From Solirubrobacterales bacterium (lineage in GTDB: Bacteria; Actinomycetota; Thermoleophilia; Solirubrobacterales; Solirubrobacteraceae): DNA of 30,540 nt. Shown piece after piece: positions 12,547-18,307 of the stretch. The stretch spans positions 1-30,540 of the forward strand of contig PLYX01000229.1 of NCBI GenBank assembly GCA_003151895.1, read 5' to 3'. Made by a program: the position numbers and the translations under genes. How positions within the stretch are numbered: the first letter of the stretch is position 1; every line of letters begins with the position of its first letter. A model generated the notes under the pieces. The model worked only from the letters and a program-made list of their open reading frames with translations. It did not search any database and had not been told where the DNA came from.

Positions 12547-13590
12547 TTGCTTCGATGGGGAGCCGCGTGGATCCTGGGGGGTCCGGAGTTGAGCAAGAAC
12601 ACTGAGGGGTTGCTGACGGCCGCGGAGGCTTCCGTGATCGATCTGGAGGAGAGTGCGATCGCGCAGGACGGGAAACACGGGTTCCTGGAGGGCGAAATAG
12701 ACCAGCTCTCGCCGCACTCGCGCCTGGAGGAACTACGCAAGGCCGAGGTCGACCTGAGCGTCGAGCCGAACCTCGATTCGCTGCGCCTGTACCTGCGCGC
12801 GATCGGTCGTGTGCCGCTGCTCACGGCCGAGGAGGAGGTATGCCTGGCCAAGCGCATCGAGCGCGGGGACGTGTCCGCAAAGCAGCAGATGATCGAGGCC
12901 AATCTGCGTCTCGTCGTGTCGATCGCCAAGGGCTATCTCGGGCGCGGCATGAACTTCCTCGATCTGATTCAGGAGGGTTCGCTCGGGCTGATCCGTGCTG
13001 TGGAGAAGTTCGACTACCGGCGTGGCTACAAGTTCTCGACCTACGCCACCTGGTGGATCCGCCAAGCGGTCACTCGGTCGATCGCCGACAAGGGCCGCAC
13101 GATCCGCATCCCGGTGCACATGGTGGAGCGGCTCAACAAGGTCATCTACGCCGAGCGCGCGCTGATCCAACAGCTCGGCCGCGACCCCACACCGGCCGAG
13201 ATGGCGGCCGAGCTCGAATGCTCCACACGCGAGGTGCGCGAGGTGTTGCGCATGTCCCAGCAACCGGTGTCTTTGGAGAAGCCCGTAGGCGACGAGGAAG
13301 ACTCGGCGCTGGCCGACTTCGTCGAGGACGCTACGGCTGAGACGCCTTTCGAGGTCGCCTCGGAGGCGCTGCGCCGCCAGAGTGTCGGGAGGGTGCTCGC
13401 CTCGCTTCCGACACGTGAGCGCGAGGTGCTCGAGATGCGCTACGGCATCACCGGCGACCGCGTCCGCACGCTCGACGAGGTCGGCAGGGCCTTCAACATC
13501 ACACGCGAGCGCGTCCGGCAGATCGAGAGCCGCACGCTCAAGAAGCTCCAGACGTTACCCGAGGCCCAGGAGCTGCGCGAGGCCAGCTAA
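12547..13590 (+). CDS. RNA polymerase sigma-70 factor, RpoD/SigA-like
   Basis: This ~347-residue protein has regions 1.2 to 4.2: 'SLRLYLRAIGRVPLLTAEEE' (1.2), 'NLRLVVSIAKGYLGRGMNFL' (2.1-2.2), 'YKFSTYATWWIRQAVTRSI' (2.3-2.4), 'IPVHMVERLNK' (3.0), 'PVSLEKPVGDEEDSALADF' (3.2) and 'LDEVGRAFNITRERVRQIES' (4.2). It is a primary-type or closely related group 2 sigma factor. It lacks the long region 1.1 of many RpoD proteins and instead has about 70 acidic residues. TTG at 12547 (with GGGGAGG upstream) or TTG at 12589 ('MSKNTEG') may be the start; no ATG fits. It stands alone, ahead of tRNA-Tyr. Confidence 0.9.
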   Translation: MLRWGAAWILGGPELSKNTEGLLTAAEASVIDLEESAIAQDGKHGFLEGEIDQLSPHSRLEELRKAEVDLSVEPNLDSLRLYLRAIGRVPLLTAEEEVCLAKRIERGDVSAKQQMIEANLRLVVSIAKGYLGRGMNFLDLIQEGSLGLIRAVEKFDYRRGYKFSTYATWWIRQAVTRSIADKGRTIRIPVHMVERLNKVIYAERALIQQLGRDPTPAEMAAELECSTREVREVLRMSQQPVSLEKPVGDEEDSALADFVEDATAETPFEVASEALRRQSVGRVLASLPTREREVLEMRYGITGDRVRTLDEVGRAFNITRERVRQIESRTLKKLQTLPEAQELREAS

Positions 13591-13620
13591 GCAGCGGGGG
13601 CCGCTATCATCGCGACCCCC

Positions 13621-13702
13621 GGCGGGGTTCCCGAGCGGTCAAAGGGGACGCGCTGTAAACGCGTTGGCTCTGCCTTCGCAGGTTCGAATCCTGCCCCCGC
13701 CA
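13621..13702 (+). tRNA. tRNA-Tyr (GTA)
   Basis: Acceptor stem GGCGGGG (13621-13627) pairs with CCCCGCC (13695-13701), discriminator A at 13702. The anticodon arm ACGCG-CTGTAAA-CGCGT shows anticodon GTA at 13655-13657. A long variable arm (TTGGCTCTGCCTTCGCA) fits the type II structure of bacterial tRNA-Tyr, and the T arm contains GGTTCGAATCC. The CCA end is not encoded. It lies 30 bases behind the sigma factor gene. Confidence 0.95.
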
Positions 13703-13723
13703 TCTCGAGGTCAGCTCTCGAGA
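13703..13723. terminator. Hairpin between tRNA-Tyr and the convergent PH-like gene
   Basis: TCTCGAG (13703-13709), a 7-base loop, CTCGAGA (13717-13723). It begins right after the tRNA and overlaps the stop codon of the convergent gene, so it could end transcription from both sides. No T-tract. Confidence 0.45.
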
Positions 13724-14049
13724 CGTTGCGCAAGCTCGTGCGCATCCCGGGTGCTGACCGTTACGCGTTCGAGCGCGCCGTGGTTGCGAATCGCGAATGA
13801 GAGCGCGGGGACGCCACGACGTACCGCCCATGCTTGATCCAAGCGGATCGAGCGGCATACGTAGTAGAGCCAGGGCAGCCGCAATCCGACCTTGAGCCCG
13901 ACGCGCATGACGTCGTACAGCGGATCCTCCACCACCTGTATGTCGCTGACGTCCGACAGGGGCACGCGAATGTTGCCGAGCAGGCCGAGCACCTTCTCAA
14001 GCGGCGCCAGCCGAATCTCGATCTTTTCCTCAGAGAGGTGCACGCGCAC
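13711..14049 (-). CDS. PH-domain-like small protein
   Basis: This 112-residue protein begins 'MRVHLSEEKIEIRLAPLEKV', then 'RVPLSDVSDIQVVEDPLYDV', a variable loop, 'ALSFAIRNHGALERVTVST' and a final helix 'AHELAQRLE'. The strand-rich body with a C-terminal helix is the layout of bacterial PH-like domains. The function of this family is unknown to me. The start is set at GTG 14049, which lies exactly 7 bases behind TACCCT (14057-14062, - strand); the in-frame TTG at 14067 would include that promoter box and add 6 residues. It converges on tRNA-Tyr. Confidence 0.65.
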   Translation of the reverse strand: MRVHLSEEKIEIRLAPLEKVLGLLGNIRVPLSDVSDIQVVEDPLYDVMRVGLKVGLRLPWLYYVCRSIRLDQAWAVRRGVPALSFAIRNHGALERVTVSTRDAHELAQRLES

Positions 14050-14056
14050 CCTCGTA

Positions 14057-14062
14057 AGGGTA
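14057..14062 (-). promoter_or_regulatory. -10 box of the PH-like gene (leaderless)
   Basis: TACCCT on the - strand, 7 bases before GTG at 14049. It has the same geometry as nine other starts in the window, and it decides the start codon here. Confidence 0.45.
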
Positions 14063-14079
14063 ATCAAGTGGTAGTGCAG

Positions 14080-14109
14080 ACCCTCTTCGGGGTCACCCTC
14101 TTCGGGGTC
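14080..14109. repeat. Exact 15-bp tandem duplication with palindromic units
   Basis: ACCCTCTTCGGGGTC occurs twice in direct contact (14080-14094 and 14095-14109). Each unit can fold as GACCC-TCTTCG-GGGTC. It lies between the divergent PH-like gene and the UspA-like gene, close to both promoters. It could be a paired operator or two small hairpins. Confidence 0.6.
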
Positions 14110-14144
14110 ATCTACTTAAGTGCAGCCAGAAGGGAGTTCCAGCT

Positions 14145-14594
14145 ATGGAGTCCTCCGTCCCAGTGCGCGTGCTCGTCGTAGAGCACAAGATGTCCGCAAC
14201 ACCACAGTTGCTCGATGCCGTCCGGAAGCGGGCGCAACGCGGTTCGTGCATATTCACGCTGCTCGTGCCCAACGCCACCCATGGTCTCCACAAGGTCGTC
14301 GACCCGCACGACCAGGGGGCCGGCGAGGCGCACAGCGTGCTCGACCAGACACTGCCCGCCCTGCGCGAAGCCGCTGGGATGCCCGTGGAGGGCATCGTCG
14401 GGGACTCCGACCCGGTGGCGGCCGTCGAAGACGCGATCAACCTGCGCGGCTTCGACGAGGTGATCATCTCGACGCCCAGTCCGCGACTGGCGCGCTGGTT
14501 GAGACTCGATTTGTCGAGCAAGGTGTCGGGAATGGGCGTGCCCGTCACGACAGTGGCCACCTTCCACGACGCCCGGCCTGCCGCGGCGGCGTGA
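14145..14594 (+). CDS. Universal stress protein (UspA)-like nucleotide-binding protein
   Basis: This 149-residue protein has an alpha/beta Rossmann-like layout: strand 'VRVLVVEHKM', helix 'TPQLLDAVRKRAQRG', strand 'CIFTLLVPN', a long helix 'LPALREAAG', and 'VEGIVGDSDPVAAVEDAINL' then 'DEVIISTPSPRLARWL' and 'VPVTTVATF'. This is the pattern of UspA-like proteins common in actinobacteria. It binds nucleotide or a small ligand by family knowledge; its role is unknown. ATG at 14145 follows AAGGGAG at a spacing of about 8. Confidence 0.7.
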   Translation: MESSVPVRVLVVEHKMSATPQLLDAVRKRAQRGSCIFTLLVPNATHGLHKVVDPHDQGAGEAHSVLDQTLPALREAAGMPVEGIVGDSDPVAAVEDAINLRGFDEVIISTPSPRLARWLRLDLSSKVSGMGVPVTTVATFHDARPAAAA

Positions 14595-14660
14595 GCTCTG
14601 AAATCGAGTGCCGACGATCGTCTGTAGACCTTCCGTCTGCGGCCAGCGACAGTGTGGATC

Positions 14661-14879
14661 ATGCAGCCAGTCCGCGAGCAGTTCGCCGCAAACCTGCGCC
14701 GTCATCGGACGCGGGTTGGGCTCTCCCAGGAGGCGCTCGCGGACGTATGCGACCTGCACCGAACCGAGATCAGCCTCCTGGAGCGTTGCAAGCGCTCACC
14801 GCGACTCGAGACGATCGTGATCCTCTCCAGAGGGCTCGAGCTCTCCTCGCCCGCCGAGTTGCTCGAGGGGATCAGCTGA
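14661..14879 (+). CDS. XRE-family HTH regulator, minimal
   Basis: This 72-residue protein is a single Cro/C1-type HTH: 'FAANLRRHRTRVGLSQEALA' then 'VCDLHRTEISLLERCKRSPR' and 'LETIVILSRGLELSSPAELL'. The recognition helix is around 'HRTEISLLE'. There is no ligand domain. The cysteine in 'LERCKRSP' replaces the usual Gly or Glu of 'LERGKR'. ATG at 14661 is preferred; GTG at 14652 is possible. Such stand-alone HTH proteins are often antitoxin-like or phage-type repressors; no partner toxin is next to it. Confidence 0.7.
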   Translation: MQPVREQFAANLRRHRTRVGLSQEALADVCDLHRTEISLLERCKRSPRLETIVILSRGLELSSPAELLEGIS

Positions 14880-14925
14880 CGGCGCCGGCCCGCGGTGCGG
14901 GCGGGCAGGCGGGCGGGCACCCCAA

Positions 14926-15177
14926 TTAAAGCTCGAGCCGGTCGAAGCTGGAGGCCGCTCGCGTAGCGAACACGAAATCGCCAACGCGATGGATCAAGCC
15001 CGCCGCCTGCAGGCTCGCCAGCCCGTCGATCACCTCCAAGCGCGACGTGCTGAGTTGGCGCACCACCTCCTCCACCGACCACAGGCTCCCCGCGTCGAAG
15101 TTCAGAAGCAGGCCGAGTATCGCTCCCTCCGCCTGCCTCTCCTGCTCTGCCATGACGCAACCGCCACGTCCGTCCAT
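14926..15177 (-). CDS. Small winged-helix DNA-binding protein
   Basis: This 83-residue protein begins 'MDGRGGCVMAEQERQAEGAI' and shows a winged helix: 'AILGLLLNFDAGSLWSVEEV', 'VRQLSTSRLEVIDGLASLQA', 'AGLIHRVGDFVFATRAASSF'. It looks like small single-domain regulators I know from Solirubrobacterales. The ATG at 15177 is chosen because AAAGGAGG (15187-15194 on the opposite strand) lies 9 bases ahead. An internal ATG at 15153 is also possible. It converges with the XRE gene, 46 bases apart. The 250 bases upstream (15178-15426) show no gene. Confidence 0.6.
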   Translation of the reverse strand: MDGRGGCVMAEQERQAEGAILGLLLNFDAGSLWSVEEVVRQLSTSRLEVIDGLASLQAAGLIHRVGDFVFATRAASSFDRLEL

Positions 15178-15426
15178 TTGTTCGGCCCTCCTTTGCGCCG
15201 AGACCGCGACCACCGCTTTCCTCCCGGCCGTCGAGCCCGCATTTCGTAGACGCCTACGAAGCTACTCAGCTACCCGGACGGGAAATGGCGAACACACGTT
15301 CGACGGACTCACGGCAGCAGTTCAAACGCCTCGCGGTGACTGTGGATCTCACTCAAACGTTCGTCGAATCGAGCTGCAGGCCGTGAGTGCGTCGCCTCCG
15401 TTGCCGATACAGATCCCGGGCAACCG

Positions 15427-15684
15427 ATGCAGCGTCAGATACAGCTACTTCGACAGCTCGTGCTCGACTCGCAATATGCAGTCGATGCAGCGACCGTGGC
15501 CGACGCGATCATCGCGCGAGCAACGGCACGCCGCGCAGTCATAGGGACCACGTTCCGAAACGACGCCCGCAATCCTCAAGTGCGCTCGTTCCGCCCCAGC
15601 CATCAGGCCCGGTCCTTCCGACCCTGCAACGCCAAGGGATCGGAAGGCCGACTCATCACAATCGCACCATGGCGCCGTGCGTAG
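15427..15684 (+). CDS. Small protein with FlgM-like (anti-sigma-28) motif, uncertain
   Basis: This 85-residue frame contains 'LVLDSQYAVDAATVADAIIA', close to the 'I..G.Y.VDa..vAeaii.' signature at the C-terminus of FlgM-type anti-sigma-28 factors, followed by a basic tail with 'VRSFRPSHQARSFRP'. I recall similar tails in Solirubrobacterales proteins. No flagellar genes or sigma-28 are visible around it, and the sequence from about residue 65 looks non-coding. ATG at 15427 has no good Shine-Dalgarno. It may be a real small regulator or a remnant. Confidence 0.4.
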   Translation: MQRQIQLLRQLVLDSQYAVDAATVADAIIARATARRAVIGTTFRNDARNPQVRSFRPSHQARSFRPCNAKGSEGRLITIAPWRRA

Positions 15685-15709
15685 CGCCGCCACCGCATGT
15701 CGCGCTGAG

Positions 15710-15740
15710 CGGTAGCGCGCACAGCAAGCGGGCGCTACCG
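15710..15740. promoter_or_regulatory. Inverted repeat upstream of the ArsR-type promoter
   Basis: CGGTAGCGC (15710-15718) and GCGCTACCG (15732-15740) are a perfect 9-bp inverted repeat with a 13-base spacer. It ends 8 bases before the -10 box TATACT, covering the expected -35 area. It could be a second operator or a hairpin that ends the upstream transcript. Confidence 0.45.
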
Positions 15741-15747
15741 TATGCGC

Positions 15748-15772
15748 TATACTGAACCCGATGGTTCAGTAT
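15748..15772 (+). promoter_or_regulatory. Promoter -10 and operator palindrome over the ArsR start codon
   Basis: TATACT (15748-15753) lies exactly 7 bases before ATG 15761. A perfect palindrome with arms ATACTGAACC (15749-15758) and GGTTCAGTAT (15763-15772) and a 4-base centre covers the -10 box, the transcription start and the first codons. A bound ArsR dimer would block the promoter directly, so autoregulation is likely. Confidence 0.7.
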
Positions 15773-16099
15773 CAGCACCAACTCGACCGTACCTTCGCGG
15801 CGCTCGGGGATCCGACGCGCAGGTCCATCCTTGAGCAGCTCGGCCAGGGCAGCGCCACCATTACGGAGCTCGCGGAGCCGTTCGGGATGTCGCTGACCGG
15901 GCTGAAGAAGCACATACGGGTCCTGGAGGACGTAGAGCTCGTCAGCACTGAGAAGGTCGGCCGAACTCGCCAATGCAGCCTCGGCCCGCGACGCCTGGAG
16001 GACGCTGAGCGATGGATCGAGACCTACCGGCAGACGCTGGACGCTCGTCTCGATCGCTTCGGTGAGCTCCTGAAAAACACGAAAGGAGAACCGCAATGA
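15761..16099 (+). CDS. ArsR-family winged-helix regulator
   Basis: This 112-residue protein has the ArsR fold: 'LDRTFAALGDPTRRSILEQL', 'GSATITELAEPFGMSLTGLK', 'KHIRVLEDVELVSTEKVGRT' and a C-terminal helix 'LEDAERWIETYRQTLDARLD'. It lacks the metal-binding cysteines of true arsenic sensors and belongs to the type paired with AHSA1/SRPBCC proteins. The gene is probably leaderless, with an operator over its own start codon. It overlaps the AHSA1 gene by 4 bases (ATGA), so the two are co-translated. Confidence 0.85.
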   Translation: MVQYQHQLDRTFAALGDPTRRSILEQLGQGSATITELAEPFGMSLTGLKKHIRVLEDVELVSTEKVGRTRQCSLGPRRLEDAERWIETYRQTLDARLDRFGELLKNTKGEPQ

Positions 16100-16593
16100 C
16101 CACCGACCAGCAAGAAACGACCACCGGCGTTACGGTGCTGAGCACGCCGTCGGATCGCGAGATCGTCAGCGAGCGCGTGTTCGACGCACCCCGAGATCGC
16201 GTATTCGCGGCCTACACCGACCCCGAGCTCATTCCCCAGTGGTGGGGTCCCCGACGGATGACCACGATCGTGGATGAAATGGACGTCAGGCCTGGTGGGG
16301 CGTGGCGGTTCGTCTCTCACGATTGCAACGGCGACGAGCAGGGTTTCAGGGGGATCTATCGAGAGGTCACGCCACCCGAGCGCCTCGTCCAGACATTCGA
16401 ATGGGAGGGGATGCCGGGCCACGTCATCGTGGAGACGGTGACGTTCGAGGAGCTCGGCGGGCGCACGAAGGTGAAGACCACCTCGCTCTTCCACACTCCC
16501 GAGGAGCGCGACGGCATGCTCGCCTCGGGCATGAAGAGCGGGCTGACCGAATCCCACGACCGCCTCGCCGAGCTGCTCGCCAAGGTGGGGTAG
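16096..16593 (+). CDS. AHSA1/SRPBCC domain protein
   Basis: This 165-residue protein has the START-like SRPBCC pattern: 'REIVSERVFDAPRDRVFAAY', 'TDPELIPQWWGPRRMTTIVD', 'VRPGGAWRFVSHD', 'GIYREVTPPERLVQTFEWEG', 'TVTFEELGGRTKVKTTSLFH' and a final helix 'GLTESHDRLAELLAKV'. Proteins of this kind bind hydrophobic ligands in a helix-grip pocket. Its coupling with ArsR is very common and suggests that the pair responds to the same signal; the ligand is not known. AAAGGAG lies 8 bases before the ATG. A strong hairpin follows the stop. Confidence 0.85.
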   Translation: MTTDQQETTTGVTVLSTPSDREIVSERVFDAPRDRVFAAYTDPELIPQWWGPRRMTTIVDEMDVRPGGAWRFVSHDCNGDEQGFRGIYREVTPPERLVQTFEWEGMPGHVIVETVTFEELGGRTKVKTTSLFHTPEERDGMLASGMKSGLTESHDRLAELLAKVG

Positions 16594-16609
16594 CACTGAT
16601 CCGCAGTTC

Positions 16610-16652
16610 GAGTGTCGAGTTCGTCGCCCCAATACGTGCGAACTCGACACTC
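16610..16652 (+). terminator. Strong hairpin after the ArsR/AHSA1 operon
   Basis: GAGTGTCGAGTTCG (16610-16623), a 15-base loop, CGAACTCGACACTC (16639-16652): a perfect 14-bp stem 16 bases behind the stop codon, without a T-tract. The remaining sequence to 16846 shows no gene. Confidence 0.65.
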
Positions 16653-16846
16653 GTCGCCCGAAGGCTGCCGCCACTGTGTCGAGGGCTGCCGCCTTCGCCC
16701 GACAGCGAGCGTCCGAGCAAGGGCCGCGCTCTATTGCACGCGACGAGTCCCTGGCTGGGTCGGGAGGGGGTCAAGCCTTCCGGTATCAGGAGCTCGAGGG
16801 GGCTTCGACAGCACGACGCCGTAGAGCCTTCTGACGTCGCGGTCGC

Positions 16847-16852
16847 TACGGT
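16847..16852 (+). promoter_or_regulatory. -10 box of the FMN reductase gene (leaderless)
   Basis: TACGGT at 16847-16852 lies exactly 7 bases before GTG 16860. No Shine-Dalgarno is seen. This supports GTG 16860 over GTG 16851, which lies inside the hexamer. Confidence 0.5.
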
Positions 16853-16859
16853 GTCAGTC

Positions 16860-17465
16860 GTGCCGCTCGCCCCTCCTCGCATCCAGGTGATCCTCGCCAG
16901 CACCCGCCCCGGACGCTTCGGCGAGAAGCCTGCGGCCTGGCTCATGGACCGCCTATCCACGCGAACCGACCTCGACGCGGAGCTGGTCGATCTCCGCGAC
17001 CATCCGCTCCCGATCTTTGACCAGCCCGCGCCACCGGCCCACACGCTGCGCGACTACCCCAACGAGGCGATCGCCCGCTGGGGCCGCACGGTTGACGAGG
17101 CAGATGGATTTATCGTCGTAACACCCGAGTACAACCACGGCTATCCGGCTTCACTGAAGAACGCGATCGACCACGTCTTCCCCGAGCTCAACCGCAAGCC
17201 GATCACATTCGTCGGTTACGGCAACGTCGGAGGCGCACGCGCGATCGAGCAGCTGCGCCTCGTTGCCGTCGAGCTCGAGATGGCCCCGCTACGGCACGCG
17301 ATCCACATCCTGCCGGAACTGATGATGAGCGCGATGAAGGCCAACACGTTCACCCCGGATCTCTTCGCGCCGCTCGACGGACGGCTCGACGTCGCGGCGG
17401 CGGACCTCGCCTGGTGGGCGAACGCGCTCGCTGCCGCTCGCGCGGAGAGCGCCATAGGCCCTTAG
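16860..17465 (+). CDS. NADPH-dependent FMN reductase family protein
   Basis: This 201-residue flavoprotein has 'RIQVILASTRPGRFGEKPAA' (phosphate-binding loop of the flavodoxin-like fold), 'DAELVDLRDHPLPIFDQP', 'DGFIVVTPEYNHGYPASLKN' with the characteristic PEYN motif, and 'KPITFVGYGNVGGARAIEQL'. Such enzymes reduce FMN, quinones or azo dyes with NAD(P)H in the cytosol. The C-terminus 'ADLAWWANALAAAR' is the usual last helix. The start is GTG 16860, fixed by the -10 box 7 bases upstream; longer in-frame extensions run back through the AHSA1 region and are rejected. Confidence 0.85.
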   Translation: MPLAPPRIQVILASTRPGRFGEKPAAWLMDRLSTRTDLDAELVDLRDHPLPIFDQPAPPAHTLRDYPNEAIARWGRTVDEADGFIVVTPEYNHGYPASLKNAIDHVFPELNRKPITFVGYGNVGGARAIEQLRLVAVELEMAPLRHAIHILPELMMSAMKANTFTPDLFAPLDGRLDVAAADLAWWANALAAARAESAIGP

Positions 17466-17528
17466 CCGTGCGGATGCGCGTATCGTGTTGAGGCATTGGA
17501 CTCAGCGGTAGGCGAATGAGGAGCGGAC

Positions 17529-18224
17529 ATGAGGATCGGAATCATCGGCGCGGGAAATATCGGCGGCACGCTGACGCGTCGCCTGACCGCGCTGGGGCAT
17601 GACGTTTCGGTGGCTAACTCGCGTGGGCCCGAGACGCTGCGCGACCTGGCAGCCGAGACCGGCGCAAACGCGGTAACGGTCGTGGAGGCGGCTCGGGACC
17701 AGGATCTCGTGGTGGTGACGATCCCGGAGAAGAACGTCCCTGGCCTGCCGTCCGACCTGTTCGTCCGTACCGGCGATGACGTTGTCGTCGTGGACACCGG
17801 CAACTACTACCCGCGACAGCGCGACGGGCGCATCGATGAGATCGAGGACGGCATGGTGGAGAGCCGATGGGTCGAGCAGCAACTCGGCCGGCCCGTGGTC
17901 AAGGCGTTCAACAACATCTACGCACAACATCTGCTGGAGAAGGGCCGTCCCACGGGCATACACGGACGTATCGCTCTGCCGGTCTCCGGTGACGGTGAGG
18001 CGGCGAGGGCGGTCGTGCTCGGACTCGTGGAAGAACTCGGTTTCGACGCAGTGGACGCCGGTGGCCTGGATGAGTCCTGGCGCCAGCAGCCCGGTACCCC
18101 GGTCTACGCCACCGACCTCGACGCCGACGGCGTGCACCGTGCGCTGGCGGAGGCGACCCCTGACCGCAAGCCGGAGTTCAGCGCCACGCCCAGCAGCCCT
18201 GGCGACTTCACAGCCCCGGCCTGA
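17529..18224 (+). CDS. F420/NADP-type oxidoreductase (NAD(P)-binding Rossmann protein)
   Basis: This 231-residue protein begins 'MRIGIIGAGNIGGTLTRRLT' with the GxGNIG nucleotide-binding loop, continues 'GHDVSVANSRGPETL' (Ser-Arg at the NADP phosphate site), 'DLVVVTIPEKNVPGLP', 'VVVVDTGNYYPRQRDGRI', 'RPVVKAFNNIYAQHLL' and 'RIALPVSGDGEAARAVVLGL'. This is the pattern of coenzyme-F420-dependent NADP reductase-like proteins; whether F420 is used cannot be told. ATG at 17529 follows GAGGAG at a spacing of about 5. It is 63 bases behind the FMN reductase gene; the two redox genes may be co-expressed. Confidence 0.85.
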   Translation: MRIGIIGAGNIGGTLTRRLTALGHDVSVANSRGPETLRDLAAETGANAVTVVEAARDQDLVVVTIPEKNVPGLPSDLFVRTGDDVVVVDTGNYYPRQRDGRIDEIEDGMVESRWVEQQLGRPVVKAFNNIYAQHLLEKGRPTGIHGRIALPVSGDGEAARAVVLGLVEELGFDAVDAGGLDESWRQQPGTPVYATDLDADGVHRALAEATPDRKPEFSATPSSPGDFTAPA

Positions 18225-18262
18225 CGCGGCGGCTCGCGGCGGCGGTAAGATGCGAGGGTCAG

Positions 18263-18307
18263 GCCGACGTAGCTCAGTAGGTAGAGCACGTGCATGGTAA
18301 GCACGAG
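18263..18307 (+). pseudogene. 5' half of tRNA-Thr (GGT), 3' half missing
   Basis: GCCGACG (acceptor 5' strand, 18263-18269), D arm GCTC-AGTAGGTA-GAGC, and anticodon arm CGTGC-ATGGTAA-GCACG with anticodon GGT at 18296-18298 form a normal tRNA-Thr up to 18305. The T arm and the 3' acceptor strand (CGTCGGC) do not follow; integrase-coding sequence follows instead. This is probably the scar of an element that integrated into tRNA-Thr and was then partly deleted. Confidence 0.8.

Noticed and set aside
15178..15426. Possible gene in the gap before the FlgM-like frame
   Set aside because: Frames through this stretch are short, lack a start with a Shine-Dalgarno or -10 box, and show no recognisable motif.
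16594..16859. N-terminal extension of the FMN reductase back to 16302
   Set aside because: It would overlap the AHSA1 gene and its terminator hairpin; the flavodoxin-like fold starts right after GTG 16860.
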